Shown here one piece after another: positions 54,622 to 63,873 of a DNA stretch of 64,000 nt; the stretch's first letter is position 1, and each line of letters begins with the position of its first letter. The notes beneath the pieces were generated by a model, which was not told the origin of the DNA, did no database searches, and was given only the letters and a program-made list of their open reading frames with translations. The stretch spans positions 3,224,001 to 3,288,000 of the forward strand of contig NZ_CP098805.1 of the NCBI RefSeq assembly GCF_023821985.2. Direction: 5' to 3'. Source of the stretch: Dyadobacter chenhuakuii (GTDB lineage Bacteria; Bacteroidota; Bacteroidia; Cytophagales; Spirosomataceae). A program made the position numbers and the translations under genes.

Positions 54622-54661
54622 AAGCTGATCCAGTCAAAAAAACGGTTTTCCGGATCAGCCG
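54622..54661. terminator. Terminator between the second haloperoxidase gene and nadB
   Basis: GCTGATCC (54624-54631) and GGATCAGC (54652-54659) are perfect arms between converging genes. T runs are short, so it is a moderate terminator candidate. Confidence 0.55.
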
Positions 54662-54671
54662 AAAGCTAATC

Positions 54672-56249
54672 TTATTTCACATGATCTGAATTGTAATGCA
54701 GCCCGATGTTCTCGCGTCGGGCCATTGCCATTTTAATGATCAGATAGGAAACCGAAATCATGTTCCGGAGCTCGCAAATGGCTACGGAAACTTTGGATTC
54801 CCGGTAAAGCTGTTCGTGCTCTTCGTGAAGCAGTTCCAGGCGGTCATAGGCCCGTTTCATACGACGGTTTGTGCGCACAATGCCAACATAATTGGACATA
54901 ATGCTATTCAATTCCCGCGTCATTTCAGTCACCAAAACCTGTTCTTCGGGATGCGTGGTGCCCGTATCGTCCCATTCCGGAATGTTGTCGGGCGTGACTG
55001 CATCATTAAAACTGTCAACCGTACTTTCATAAGCCCTGTGCCCGAACACAACAGCTTCAAGCAATGAGTTGGAAGCCAGGCGATTGGAACCATGCAGACC
55101 TGTGCAGGAACATTCTCCCACTGCGTAAAGGAAGTTAATGTTGGTTTTGCCCCATTCATTAACCTTAATCCCTCCGCACATATAATGCTGCGCAGGAACA
55201 ACCGGAATCATGTCTTTTCTGACGTCAATGCCGGATTTAAGGCAGTATTCGGTAATGTTGGGGAAATGCTCTAAAAATTTCTCATAATCCAGGTGGCGCA
55301 CATCCAGATACACATGATCGACACCATTCTTTTTCATTTCGGAGTCGATGGCCCTGGCTACAATGTCGCGCGGGGCGAGCGAAAGCCGGTCGTCGTAAAG
55401 CTCCATGAAAGTGCTGCCATCCGCGCGTTTTAAAATCCCTCCAAATCCTCTCACCGCTTCCGATATCAGAAAAGAGGGTTTTTGCCCTGGCTGATAAAAA
55501 CTGGTGGGATGAAACTGGATAAACTCCATATTGTCGCACAGGCCTTTGGCGCGATAAGCCATGGCAATGCCGTCGCCGGTTGCAATGGTAGGATTGGTTG
55601 TGCTTTGATAAATGTTGCCGATTCCTCCCGTGGCTAACATGGTTGTTTTAGCCACAAATTTCTCCACTTCGCCGGTCTGGCGGTTCAGCACGTAAGCGCC
55701 GTAACACTGGATATCTTCCCGGTAACGATAAACGGTTTCACCCAAATGATGCTGCGTAATGAGCTCTACGGCATAGTAATGTGTAAAAACCTGAATGCTC
55801 TTGTGCCTGTTTACCTCTTCCAGTAACGCGCGCTCGATCTCCGCGCCGGTAATGTCTTTGAAATGCAGGATCCGGTGGTCCGAATGTCCGCCTTCTTTGG
55901 CTAAATCGTATTCCCCGCCCTTTTCTCTGTCAAATCGTGTTCCGTAATCGATCAGTTCCTGTATGCGCTGGGGCGCTTCGCGCACTACAATTTCGACAAT
56001 GTTACGCTTGTTAACCTCATCGCCCGCATCCATGGTGTCCTGAATGTGCTTTTCGAACGAATCCGATTCGGCCCAAACCACCGCAATTCCACCTTGCGCG
56101 TATTTGGTGTTGGTTTCATCTGCCTGGACTTTGGTAATGACCGCAATGGAAATTTCCTGTTGTAATTCGTCAAAATGTCTCGCCAGCTTGGCTGCATAAC
56201 TTAATCCGGCAATCCCGGAACCGATAATCAGGAAATCGAATTGGGGCAT
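54672..56249 (-). CDS. nadB: L-aspartate oxidase
   Basis: The 525-residue flavoprotein begins with the FAD loop GSGIAGLSYA near residue 8. The family segments KYAQGGIAVV, EGGHSDHRILHFKD in two parts and GLHGSNRLASNSLLE are present. It oxidises L-aspartate to iminoaspartate, the substrate for NadA, in NAD synthesis. nadA lies 74 bp upstream on the same strand. A GC-rich hairpin sits in the gap (arms near 56291 and 56305). Confidence 0.96.
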   Translation of the reverse strand: MPQFDFLIIGSGIAGLSYAAKLARHFDELQQEISIAVITKVQADETNTKYAQGGIAVVWAESDSFEKHIQDTMDAGDEVNKRNIVEIVVREAPQRIQELIDYGTRFDREKGGEYDLAKEGGHSDHRILHFKDITGAEIERALLEEVNRHKSIQVFTHYYAVELITQHHLGETVYRYREDIQCYGAYVLNRQTGEVEKFVAKTTMLATGGIGNIYQSTTNPTIATGDGIAMAYRAKGLCDNMEFIQFHPTSFYQPGQKPSFLISEAVRGFGGILKRADGSTFMELYDDRLSLAPRDIVARAIDSEMKKNGVDHVYLDVRHLDYEKFLEHFPNITEYCLKSGIDVRKDMIPVVPAQHYMCGGIKVNEWGKTNINFLYAVGECSCTGLHGSNRLASNSLLEAVVFGHRAYESTVDSFNDAVTPDNIPEWDDTGTTHPEEQVLVTEMTRELNSIMSNYVGIVRTNRRMKRAYDRLELLHEEHEQLYRESKVSVAICELRNMISVSYLIIKMAMARRENIGLHYNSDHVK

Positions 56250-56323
56250 TTGTTTCAGGTTAATGTTTGGGCAATGTGTCCGGCTTTCGGCAGTCGGTTA
56301 AGCGCCGACTGTCAAAAGCTGTT

Positions 56324-57319
56324 CTAAATTCCTCTGCTTAATTCCAGCATCCGGGCAACGGATTTGTATGCTTTCAGCCGGATATCTTCCGGAACAAAAA
56401 TCTCCGGTTGTTCATACAAAAGGGCATTGTACACTTTCTCTAATGTATTCATTTTCATATAAGGACATTCGGAGCAGGCGCAGGTGTTATTGTCTGAGCC
56501 GGGAGCCGGGATCAATTTCTTGTCCGGAACCGATTGTTTCATTTTATGCAAAATTCCCGCTTCTGTCGCAACGATGAATTTCTGATGCGGCGATGCTTTT
56601 ACAAAAGTCAGCAATCCGGTAGTTGAGCTCACAAAATCGGCTTGCATTAATATGTCTTCCTTGCATTCGGGATGCGCAATCAGCAATGCATCCGGATGTT
56701 CCTCCCGGAGTTGTTTTAATTTTTCTCTTGAAATATCAATGTGAACGATGCAGGCGCCATCCCAAAGAACCATTTCACGCCCCGTTTTTTGAGCCACGTA
56801 TCTTCCCAGATTAGCGTCGGGAGCAAAAATAATTTTCTGATCAGGCGGCAAACTGTTAACAATCTGCAATGCGTTTGAAGAGGTGCAGACAATGTCCGTC
56901 AAGGCTTTGATTTCAGCCGAACAGTTGATGTAACTGATCACAATATGATCAGGATATTGTGCCTTGAATGCAGCGAACTTATCAGCCGGAGCAGAATCCG
57001 CCAGGGAGCAGCCTGCATTCAAATCGGGAATGACAACTTTTTTACTCGGACTTAAAACCTTTGCCGTTTCACCCATGAAATGCACACCGCAGAATACGAT
57101 CATATCAGCTTCTGTGGCCGCGGCTTGCTGCGAAAGGCCAAGACTATCACCGATATAGTCTGCAAGATCCTGGATTTCAGCGTCTACATAATAGTGCGCC
57201 AGGATCACGGCATTCTTTTCTTTTTTCAATCGATTGATTTCAGCAATTAAATCAATATCATCAGCAACAGCCTCGGTAACATAACCGTAACGGTTGACCT
57301 GCTCTTCAATAGTTGTCAT
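56324..57319 (-). CDS. nadA: Quinolinate synthase A
   Basis: The 331-residue [4Fe-4S] enzyme shows [20 protein letters not shown] in two parts, the three expected Cys ligand regions (FCGVHFM, VCTSSNA and ACSECPYM), and [10 protein letters not shown]. It condenses iminoaspartate and DHAP to quinolinate. It is the first gene of a nadA-nadB pair. Two GC-rich palindromes lie 43 to 67 bp upstream of its start. Confidence 0.96.
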   Translation of the reverse strand: MTTIEEQVNRYGYVTEAVADDIDLIAEINRLKKEKNAVILAHYYVDAEIQDLADYIGDSLGLSQQAAATEADMIVFCGVHFMGETAKVLSPSKKVVIPDLNAGCSLADSAPADKFAAFKAQYPDHIVISYINCSAEIKALTDIVCTSSNALQIVNSLPPDQKIIFAPDANLGRYVAQKTGREMVLWDGACIVHIDISREKLKQLREEHPDALLIAHPECKEDILMQADFVSSTTGLLTFVKASPHQKFIVATEAGILHKMKQSVPDKKLIPAPGSDNNTCACSECPYMKMNTLEKVYNALLYEQPEIFVPEDIRLKAYKSVARMLELSRGI

Positions 57320-57351
57320 TATGGTGAATAATTGGCTTTTAGTTGATCATA

Positions 57352-57396
57352 AAAATTCCGGCCACCGCGTGGCGGCCACCGCGTGGACCCGAATTT
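57352..57396. repeat. Twin GC-rich palindromes upstream of nadA
   Basis: CCACCGCGTGG occurs twice (57362-57372 and 57376-57386) and each is nearly self-complementary. AAATTC/GAATTT flanks extend the larger hairpin. It looks like a repeat element or a binding site; not a terminator. Confidence 0.55.
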
Positions 57397-57443
57397 ACAC
57401 TAATAAACCAATGAAAAGCAAAGAAAGTGCATCGGTATAAAAA

Positions 57444-57480
57444 TGAAAGGCCGCCGGAAATGTTTCCAGCGGCCTTTTTA
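57444..57480. terminator. Terminator of the phosphate transporter gene
   Basis: AAAGGCCGC (57446-57454) and GCGGCCTTT (57469-57477) form a perfect stem 26 bp beyond the stop codon of the minus-strand gene. T-rich on both sides. Confidence 0.7.
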
Positions 57481-57502
57481 TAGGTTTGTCTGATGTCTGC
57501 TA

Positions 57503-58924
57503 TTATAATATCCAGCGGAAGAAAACGTAAAGTGTTCCAGATAACAGCATGGTAACAGGCAATGTCAGCACCCACGCGATCACGATATTCCGGATCGTGC
57601 CGCCCTGCAAGTTCTTAACGCCCTTACTCGCCACCATGGAACCTGCAATCCCGGAAGAAAGCACGTGCGTGGTGCTTACGGGAAGTCCTAAGTATGAAGA
57701 AACGCCGATGGTGCTGGCTGCCACTAGTTCGGCAGACGCCCCTTGTGCGTAGGTTAAATGTTGCTTACCGATCTTTTCACCGATGGTAACCACAATCCGT
57801 TTCCAGCCTACCATGGTGCCAAGTCCCAGGGAAAGTGAAATCATCAAGATCACCCAATCCGGCGCATAATCTGTATATCTTCTGATCCCGCCTTCACTTC
57901 CCGACTGCATTTTAAGGAATGCCTTATCGTCCGTATTCAGGTTAGCATGGCCGTTATCCAGAATCGTTTTCAGGTTACGGCTGATCAGCAGCAATGAGCG
58001 ACGGGCATTCATCCGGTCTTCCAAAGGCAGCTTGTGATCTACCAGCGGCTTCTGGATCTGCGCATTGAGTGTATCAATTTCCGACTGGATGGTGAAAAGA
58101 TGGTGACGGTCAGAAACAGAGAGTCTGGATGAATCAATGGTGCTAACCGCCCGTTCAATGCCGGCCAGGTCCGCCTTCATGCCGGCAGGATCAATGCTGT
58201 TGTCAAGTGCAAAATGTGCAGGAACAATGCCGATCAGAATTAGCATGACAAGGCCCACGCCTTTTTGCCCGTCATTTGATCCGTGAAAAAAGCTTACCAA
58301 TGTACAGGTTGTGATCAAAATAGCACGTATCCAGAGCGGAGGCGGCTGATTTTTCTTTGGTTCACTAAAAACAATTTCGCGAAGCGGCTTGGAAAGCATT
58401 CTGCGCAAAATGAACATAATGATGATCGCCAGCGCAAAACCGAAGATCGGCGATGTAAGCAATGAAGTGAAAAGCTCCTGTGCTTTGGTCCAGTTCACAC
58501 CCGCGCCTTCTGAATTTTCAGGCATGAATGTAAATGCCAGACCAACACCCAGAATGGAGCCGATCAATGTATGTGAGCTTGAACTGGGAAGTCCGAAATA
58601 CCAGGTTCCAAGGTTCCAGATAATGGCGCTGATCAGCAATGAAAAAACCATAGCGGCGCTATGGTAGACATTCTGATCGATCAATAATTCAACGGGAAGC
58701 AGGTTGACAATCCCCATCGCAACGGCAATCCCACCCAGGAACACACCGCAAAAATTCATAAAACCTGACCAGATTACGGCCACATTGGGTTTTAATGAAT
58801 TGGTATAAATAACTGTCGCAACTGCGTTGGCTGTATCGTGGAAACCATTTACAAACTCGAATGCACAAGCCGCTAAAATACTGAGAGCGAGGAGGATAAA
58901 AATGTCGGTTTCAAGACCAAACAT
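57503..58924 (-). CDS. pitA: Inorganic phosphate transporter, PiT family
   Basis: The 473-residue protein has ten or so membrane spans. The PiT signatures are present at both ends: NGFHDTANAVATVIYT near residue 25 and GASAELVAASTIGVSSYLGLPVSTTHVL in two parts near 400. A cytoplasmic stretch of about 100 residues (residues 260-350) splits the two halves, a Bacteroidota feature. It couples phosphate uptake to protons or sodium. No PhoU-like partner is next to it. Confidence 0.93.
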   Translation of the reverse strand: MFGLETDIFILLALSILAACAFEFVNGFHDTANAVATVIYTNSLKPNVAVIWSGFMNFCGVFLGGIAVAMGIVNLLPVELLIDQNVYHSAAMVFSLLISAIIWNLGTWYFGLPSSSSHTLIGSILGVGLAFTFMPENSEGAGVNWTKAQELFTSLLTSPIFGFALAIIIMFILRRMLSKPLREIVFSEPKKNQPPPLWIRAILITTCTLVSFFHGSNDGQKGVGLVMLILIGIVPAHFALDNSIDPAGMKADLAGIERAVSTIDSSRLSVSDRHHLFTIQSEIDTLNAQIQKPLVDHKLPLEDRMNARRSLLLISRNLKTILDNGHANLNTDDKAFLKMQSGSEGGIRRYTDYAPDWVILMISLSLGLGTMVGWKRIVVTIGEKIGKQHLTYAQGASAELVAASTIGVSSYLGLPVSTTHVLSSGIAGSMVASKGVKNLQGGTIRNIVIAWVLTLPVTMLLSGTLYVFFRWIL

Positions 58925-59028
58925 AAAAGAAGAATATAGGTTTATTTAATAGGAGACAAAACTACTTATTCCTTACCGTTGCAATATTACCAAATTGTTA
59001 ATTCAGGTTTCAGAATAAGTATCGGAGA

Positions 59029-60081
59029 TTATGCTGCTTCTTTATTGGCCAACTGGCCGCAAGCTGCATCAATGTCCTTGCCGCGACTCCTGCGAACATG
59101 CACAGAAACGCCCCTGTCTTCGAGATATGCGGCAAATTTGTCCAGTCTGGCTGCTTCGGTGTTCTTAAAATCTGCCTCAGCAATCGGATTGTACTCTATA
59201 ATGTTCACCCGCGCCGGAACACGTTTTGTAAACTCCCACAATTCCTTCGCGTCCTGCAAAGTGTCATTGAAGTTGTTAAAAACAATGTATTCGAATGTGA
59301 TGCGGTTACCTGTTTTCTTATAAAAGTAGTTCAAAGCCTCCGCCAGGTTATCCAGTGAATTGGACTCATTGATAGGCATGATCTGATTTCTCTTCTCGTC
59401 ATTGGCAGCATGCAATGATAATGCAAGTCTGAACTTAACCTCATCATCCCCAAGCTTTTTGATCATCTTGGCTATGCCAGCTGTGGAAACCGTAATGCGC
59501 CGGGGCGACATATTGAGGCCTTCGGGAGAAGTAATGTGTGCGATAGATTCCAGTACATTGGCATAGTTAAGCAAAGGTTCGCCCATGCCCATGTATACGA
59601 TGTTGGTCAATGGTGCCTTGAAACTTCCTTCCGCCTGTCTTGCGATCGCTACAACCTGATCGTAAATTTCTCCTGCTTCCAGGTTGCGTTTGCGGTCCAT
59701 ATAACCTGTTGCGCAGAACTTGCAGGTTAATGAGCAACCCACCTGGCTGCTTACGCAAGCCGTCATGCGGTCGGCTGCAGGAATCAGAACGCCTTCAACC
59801 AGGTTGCCGTCAAACAGTTTGAATGCAGATTTTATAGTCCCGTCATTGCTTTGCTGCTGCTTGGCGATGTCGAGCGAGTGGATCAGGAAGTGCTCGTTGA
59901 GCAACTGGCGTGTTGCGAGCGACAAATTGGTCATTTCATCAAATGAATGTGCCGATTTTTTCCAGATCCATTCAAAAACCTGTTTGGCACGAAAACCCTT
60001 CTCTCCATGCGTGGCCAGCCAGCTTTTAAGCTGTTCAACGTCCATTTTCCGGATATCCTGCCGCTTATTAATTTCAATCAT
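59029..60081 (-). CDS. rlmN: 23S rRNA (adenine-2503-C2)-methyltransferase RlmN
   Basis: From the ATG at 60081 the product is 350 residues, the family length. The radical-SAM CxxxCxxC is in CSLTCKFC near residue 115, and the second catalytic Cys is in AACGQLANKEAA at the C-terminus. It methylates A2503 of 23S rRNA and A37 of some tRNAs. The frame extends to 60135 but has no family match there. Located 130 bp from cvpA on the same strand. Confidence 0.96.
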   Translation of the reverse strand: MIEINKRQDIRKMDVEQLKSWLATHGEKGFRAKQVFEWIWKKSAHSFDEMTNLSLATRQLLNEHFLIHSLDIAKQQQSNDGTIKSAFKLFDGNLVEGVLIPAADRMTACVSSQVGCSLTCKFCATGYMDRKRNLEAGEIYDQVVAIARQAEGSFKAPLTNIVYMGMGEPLLNYANVLESIAHITSPEGLNMSPRRITVSTAGIAKMIKKLGDDEVKFRLALSLHAANDEKRNQIMPINESNSLDNLAEALNYFYKKTGNRITFEYIVFNNFNDTLQDAKELWEFTKRVPARVNIIEYNPIAEADFKNTEAARLDKFAAYLEDRGVSVHVRRSRGKDIDAACGQLANKEAA

Positions 60082-60211
60082 TATTTTCTTTCTATTAGCC
60101 CGGTGCGTGAAGCATCCGGACGATTTGATTCGCAAAGTTACTGAAACTCAATCAGGGAACGTAACCTTTGCTGAATTTTGAAAGTTCAAATCATGGTGAT
60201 TTTTGTACAAA

Positions 60212-60775
60212 TCACAGATCCTCCTGCGAAACTTCCTCCTTTTCATCATCCAGATATTCCCGCTTCCATTCTTTAATCAGCTCGGTTCCAGACGGCATCC
60301 AGGTGAGTGCTTTTGTAATGAGGTTTGGCGCAACGGGCACCACAATTGGATAAAGATAAGTATCGTCCGTCCTGTGCGCAGGGATTTTTACACCAATCGC
60401 ATTCACAAGCCAGAAAAAAACGCTGATCCCGAAAACCCAGGTCAGCACGCCCACCATGCCGCCCGCGAGGCTATCAAATGTCCCCAGCATGGAAAAGCGG
60501 AGCGATCTGCGGATAGAATAGCCAAATTGGTTTAAAAGAAAAATAGTAGGAAAGAAAATGGCCGAAAACCCAACATAAGGAAGGATTTTCTTGGCCACAC
60601 TATCACTGAAATAAGGTGTGAGAATTTCCATTCCCAGCCCTAAAAATTTGAAACCCAATACCATGGCTATCACAAGTCCGGCAATGCCGATAATTTCAAT
60701 TAAAAGTCCTTTGCGATAACCATGCAATGCCCCCCAAAGGAGGGGAAGGAGGATGAGAACATCCAATAATTTCAT
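60212..60775 (-). CDS. CvpA family membrane protein
   Basis: The 187-residue product has four predicted membrane helices in residues 1-125, with the CvpA opening DVLILLPLLWGALHGYRKG in two parts and GGMVGVLTWVFGISVFFWLVN later. CvpA-like proteins are linked to colicin V production and to envelope stress, but the mechanism is unclear. The start overlaps the yqeY stop by 4 bp, so both are co-translated. Confidence 0.88.
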   Translation of the reverse strand: MKLLDVLILLPLLWGALHGYRKGLLIEIIGIAGLVIAMVLGFKFLGLGMEILTPYFSDSVAKKILPYVGFSAIFFPTIFLLNQFGYSIRRSLRFSMLGTFDSLAGGMVGVLTWVFGISVFFWLVNAIGVKIPAHRTDDTYLYPIVVPVAPNLITKALTWMPSGTELIKEWKREYLDDEKEEVSQEDL

Positions 60776-61221
60776 GCTAACAAGCTCTTTACCAAAGTAG
60801 AAACCACACGTCCGTCTGCCTGTCCAGCCAATTCTTTGGTTGCCACGCCCATCACTTTACCCATATCCGCAGGTGACGACGCTCCTACCCGGGCGATAAT
60901 GTCCTGCAATTTGGCCTTAACCTCATCTTCTGTAAGCTGTTTCGGAAGGAATTGCTCGATAATCGCGAGCTCCGCTTCCTCCTTTTCCAGAAGGTCAGGA
61001 CGGTTTTGAGTTTTGTAAATATCGGCCGATTCGCGACGTTGTTTTGCTGCCTTGGTGAGCAGTTTAAGTTCGTCATCAGCAGTGAGTTCACCCGTAGCGC
61101 CGCCTTTTGTTTCTTCCAGAAGGATAAGTGACTTAATCGCGCGCAAAGCCCGCAATGTATCCTGATCTTTCGCCCGCATGGCATCCTTAATGCCTGATTC
61201 AACTTGCGTTTTTAGTGACAT
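60772..61221 (-). CDS. yqeY: GatB/YqeY domain protein
   Basis: The 149-residue product is the free-standing YqeY domain, with KDAMRAKDQDTLRALRAIKS in two parts, LIEQFLPKQL-like sequence, and MGKVMGVATKELAGQADGR in two parts. It resembles the tRNA-binding tail of GatB amidotransferase; its own role is unclear. Its start lies next to the long AATGAGTG repeat element, which may hold its promoter. Confidence 0.92.
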   Translation of the reverse strand: MSLKTQVESGIKDAMRAKDQDTLRALRAIKSLILLEETKGGATGELTADDELKLLTKAAKQRRESADIYKTQNRPDLLEKEEAELAIIEQFLPKQLTEDEVKAKLQDIIARVGASSPADMGKVMGVATKELAGQADGRVVSTLVKSLLA

Positions 61222-61233
61222 GGTATTATAATT

Positions 61234-61527
61234 TTGAATGAGTGAATGAGTGAATGACTGAATGATTTCTAATTTTGAATGATTGAATGAGCGGGCGCCG
61301 TTGCGCTGAATGACTGAATGTATTTTTAAATTTGAATATCAAAGGTTGAATTAAAATCGGCCAATGGGGCTGCAAAGTTAAAGGAAACCTTATAAATTGT
61401 CCTATTCCACGTAACCACTCATTCAATCATTCACACACATTCAATCATTCAATCATTCAATCATTCAGTCATTCAGTCATTCAGCGCAACGGCGCCCGCT
61501 CATTCACTCATTCACTCATTCACTCAT
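61234..61527. repeat. AATGAGTG repeat array with a 37-bp perfect inverted repeat
   Basis: Left arm 61284-61320 and right arm 61470-61506 are exact reverse complements (37 bp), each holding a GCGCAACGGCGCCCGCTC-type core and AATGACTG units. They are separated by 149 bp. More AATGAGTG or TCATTCACTC units flank both sides: 61236-61264 on the left, 61417-61469 and 61507-61527 on the right. It fills the gap between yqeY and pdxJ. Confidence 0.85.
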
Positions 61528-61532
61528 TGCCT

Positions 61533-62252
61533 ATGACACGTCTAAGCGTTAACATCAACAAGATAGCAACCCTGCGTAATTCACGCGGGGGCGATAATCC
61601 CAATGTGCTTAAAGTGGCGCTGGATTGTGAGCGGTTTGGGGCGCAAGGCATTACGGTCCATCCCCGCCCCGACGAACGTCATATCCGTTACCAGGATGTT
61701 TATGACCTGAAAGAAGTTGTGACTACGGAATTTAACATCGAGGGAAATCCTTCTGAAAAAAAATTCGTGGAGCTGGTGCTGACGAACAAACCAGACCAGG
61801 TAACATTGGTGCCGGACGCATTGCATGCCATCACTTCCAATGCAGGCTGGGATACGGTTACCAACAGAAGCGAGCTGACTGATCTGATCCAGACATTCAA
61901 ATCCGCTGGAATCCGTGTTTCGGTTTTTGTAGATCCGGACGAAAGAATGGTCGAAGGCGCAAAAATCTGCGGCGCCGACCGTGTGGAGCTTTACACAGAG
62001 CCATATGCTGCACAATATTTCGAAAATCGCCAAAAAGCGGTGTTACCATTCGTTTTGGCTGCTGAAAAAGCGCGGGAGGTTGGAATAGGATTGAATGCTG
62101 GACATGACCTTAGCCTTGATAACCTTCACTTTTTGAAACAAAGCATTCCCTGGATGGATGAAGTTTCCATAGGGCACGCTTTGATTTCGGACGCGTTGTA
62201 TTTGGGACTGGAAAATACGATCCAGATGTATTTAAGGGAGTTGGAGTTGTAG
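61533..62252 (+). CDS. pdxJ: Pyridoxine 5'-phosphate synthase
   Basis: The product is 239 residues from the ATG at 61533; a TTG 6 bp upstream is inside the repeat array. The PdxJ barrel shows [16 protein letters not shown] in two parts, [13 protein letters not shown] and [15 protein letters not shown]. It joins 3-amino-2-oxopropyl phosphate and deoxyxylulose 5-phosphate to form vitamin B6. Its upstream region is entirely the repeat array, which must contain the promoter. Confidence 0.96.
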   Translation: MTRLSVNINKIATLRNSRGGDNPNVLKVALDCERFGAQGITVHPRPDERHIRYQDVYDLKEVVTTEFNIEGNPSEKKFVELVLTNKPDQVTLVPDALHAITSNAGWDTVTNRSELTDLIQTFKSAGIRVSVFVDPDERMVEGAKICGADRVELYTEPYAAQYFENRQKAVLPFVLAAEKAREVGIGLNAGHDLSLDNLHFLKQSIPWMDEVSIGHALISDALYLGLENTIQMYLRELEL

Positions 62253-62270
62253 TGTAGCGTAGCGGTCCTC

Positions 62271-62346
62271 CACTTCGGCCGCCCGGCGGCCCGGTCCGCT
62301 CAGTGTGACAGGCAATAAGTCTGTCACACTGAGCGGAGCCGAAGTG
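62271..62346. repeat. REP-like three-stem element
   Basis: The outer stem is CACTTCGGC (62271-62279) with GCCGAAGTG (62338-62346). The inner 16-bp stem has arms at 62296-62311 and 62321-62336, and a GC-rich stem (GGCCGCC/GGCGGCC) lies between at about 62277-62291. The right end touches the stop codon of the next gene. It lies between converging genes and resembles the dispersed CACTGAGCGGAG repeats I recall from Bacteroidota genomes. Confidence 0.65.
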
Positions 62347-63801
62347 CTACCACCCCGTCCGATACTCCCTCTTCACAAAGCGGTTAGCCACGTCAAAATT
62401 CGTTATCTTCATATTAGCACCGTCCCAAATGAGCTTTTGACGTCCTGGGAAGTTGAAGCCGCCTTTTCCGTCTGCTTTGGGTTCGCGATGGAGGTAGGAA
62501 CGTACGGCCAGGTTTCCCATTAAGACGATTTCGGTTAATGGTCCGGATTCTTCGAATGCGGAACTTGTGTATGTGCCGTGGCCCTTTTTGCAAGCTTGTA
62601 CAAATTGCTGCTGATGCCCTTCTGAGCCGCCCGGGACTAATGCACGGGGTTTAATGTTCGGTCTTACTGTTTCAAATTTCTTTTCGGGCCATAAGCGCGG
62701 ATTGTTACCGAACATTTCTGCGCTCAGGATTCCCTTGGTGCCGGTGAAGAGCATGCCGCCGTCAACACTTCCGAAAACGGTTTTGTAATCACAGCCTTCG
62801 GGCAGCTGCGGGCGCATTCCGCCGTCGTACCAGGAGAAATTAATGTCCTTACCCGGCGTTTTGGAGGCAAATTTCATGTGGATGGAAGCCGATGGCGGGG
62901 CTACGTCATCGAAAAATGCCTGCTTAAAAAAGTCGGCATACACGGATCCTACGCTGCATTCCACCGATGTGGGGTAGCCCAGTTTCAATGCCCGGAACGG
63001 CACGTCGATGAAATGGCAGCCCATATCGCCTAGTGCGCCCGTGCCAAAATCCCAGTAACCGCGCCATCTGAATGGCATATAGGCTTCGTGGTAATCGCGT
63101 TTCGGAGCGGTGCCCAGCCAGAGATCCCAGTCCACACCTTGCGGAATGGGTTGTGATTCTCCTTTGTCTTTGGGCGATTGCACGCCTTGCGGCCACACGG
63201 GCCGGTCTGTCCAGACTTCAATTTTATGCACGTCCCCGATAATGCCGGACTGGACCAATGCTTCTGTTTGCCGGGTCCCATCGCTGCTGCTTCCCTGGTT
63301 GCCCATTTGGGTTACCACTTTATATTTTTTTGCGGCAATGGTGAGGTTACGCGCTTCCCAAATGTCCTTGGTCAGGGGTTTTTCCACATATACATGTTTT
63401 CCAAGCTCCATTGCGGCCATCGCAATCGGGAAATGCATGTGATCGGGCGTGGTAACGATCACGGCATCCATGTTTTTGGCTTCCTTTTCAAACATTTTCC
63501 GGTAATCCTTATAATAAGGTGCATTCGGAAATTGCTTGCGGTATTTCTCCGACTGACGGTCATCGACGTCGCATAACGCAACAATGTTTTCCGCACCATT
63601 ATTATAAGCCAGCCTGATATTAACATCCGCTTTTCCACCGCAGCCCACTGCCGCAATGTTCAGCTTATCGCTGGGCGGGATAAAACCTTTACCCAAAACA
63701 TGTCTTGGAACGATCATGAAAGTCCCGGCCGTCAGCGCGCCGGCTTTTAAGAAATCCCTGCGCCTGATCTCATTATTTCCGGACTCATTTTGCTGTTCCA
63801 T
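62347..63801 (-). CDS. Tat-exported Gfo/Idh/MocA oxidoreductase (2)
   Basis: The 484-residue protein starts with a twin-arginine signal (RRRDFLKAGALTAG near residues 13-26). The Rossmann GCGGKADVNI is near residue 54 and the family Lys is in VEKPLTKD near residue 145. The C-terminal substrate domain has GDMGCHFIDVPFRALKLG. It is longer than the copy at 26956 and belongs to the branch common in Planctomycetes and Bacteroidota. It probably acts on a sugar in the periplasm. It converges on pdxJ. Confidence 0.9.
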   Translation of the reverse strand: MEQQNESGNNEIRRRDFLKAGALTAGTFMIVPRHVLGKGFIPPSDKLNIAAVGCGGKADVNIRLAYNNGAENIVALCDVDDRQSEKYRKQFPNAPYYKDYRKMFEKEAKNMDAVIVTTPDHMHFPIAMAAMELGKHVYVEKPLTKDIWEARNLTIAAKKYKVVTQMGNQGSSSDGTRQTEALVQSGIIGDVHKIEVWTDRPVWPQGVQSPKDKGESQPIPQGVDWDLWLGTAPKRDYHEAYMPFRWRGYWDFGTGALGDMGCHFIDVPFRALKLGYPTSVECSVGSVYADFFKQAFFDDVAPPSASIHMKFASKTPGKDINFSWYDGGMRPQLPEGCDYKTVFGSVDGGMLFTGTKGILSAEMFGNNPRLWPEKKFETVRPNIKPRALVPGGSEGHQQQFVQACKKGHGTYTSSAFEESGPLTEIVLMGNLAVRSYLHREPKADGKGGFNFPGRQKLIWDGANMKITNFDVANRFVKREYRTGW

Positions 63802-63873
63802 AACACGTCATGATTTAGGTTTTGAATAAATATTAACCGTCAAAAATGAAAAGGATTTGGCTGCGGAAGACTA

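Noticed and set aside
61417..61527. Direct TCATTCAATCATTC repeats considered as a CRISPR array or a phase-variable tract
   Set aside because: Units are 7-8 bp, nearly contiguous, without spacers, and they pair as an inverted repeat with the left side; not a CRISPR array.
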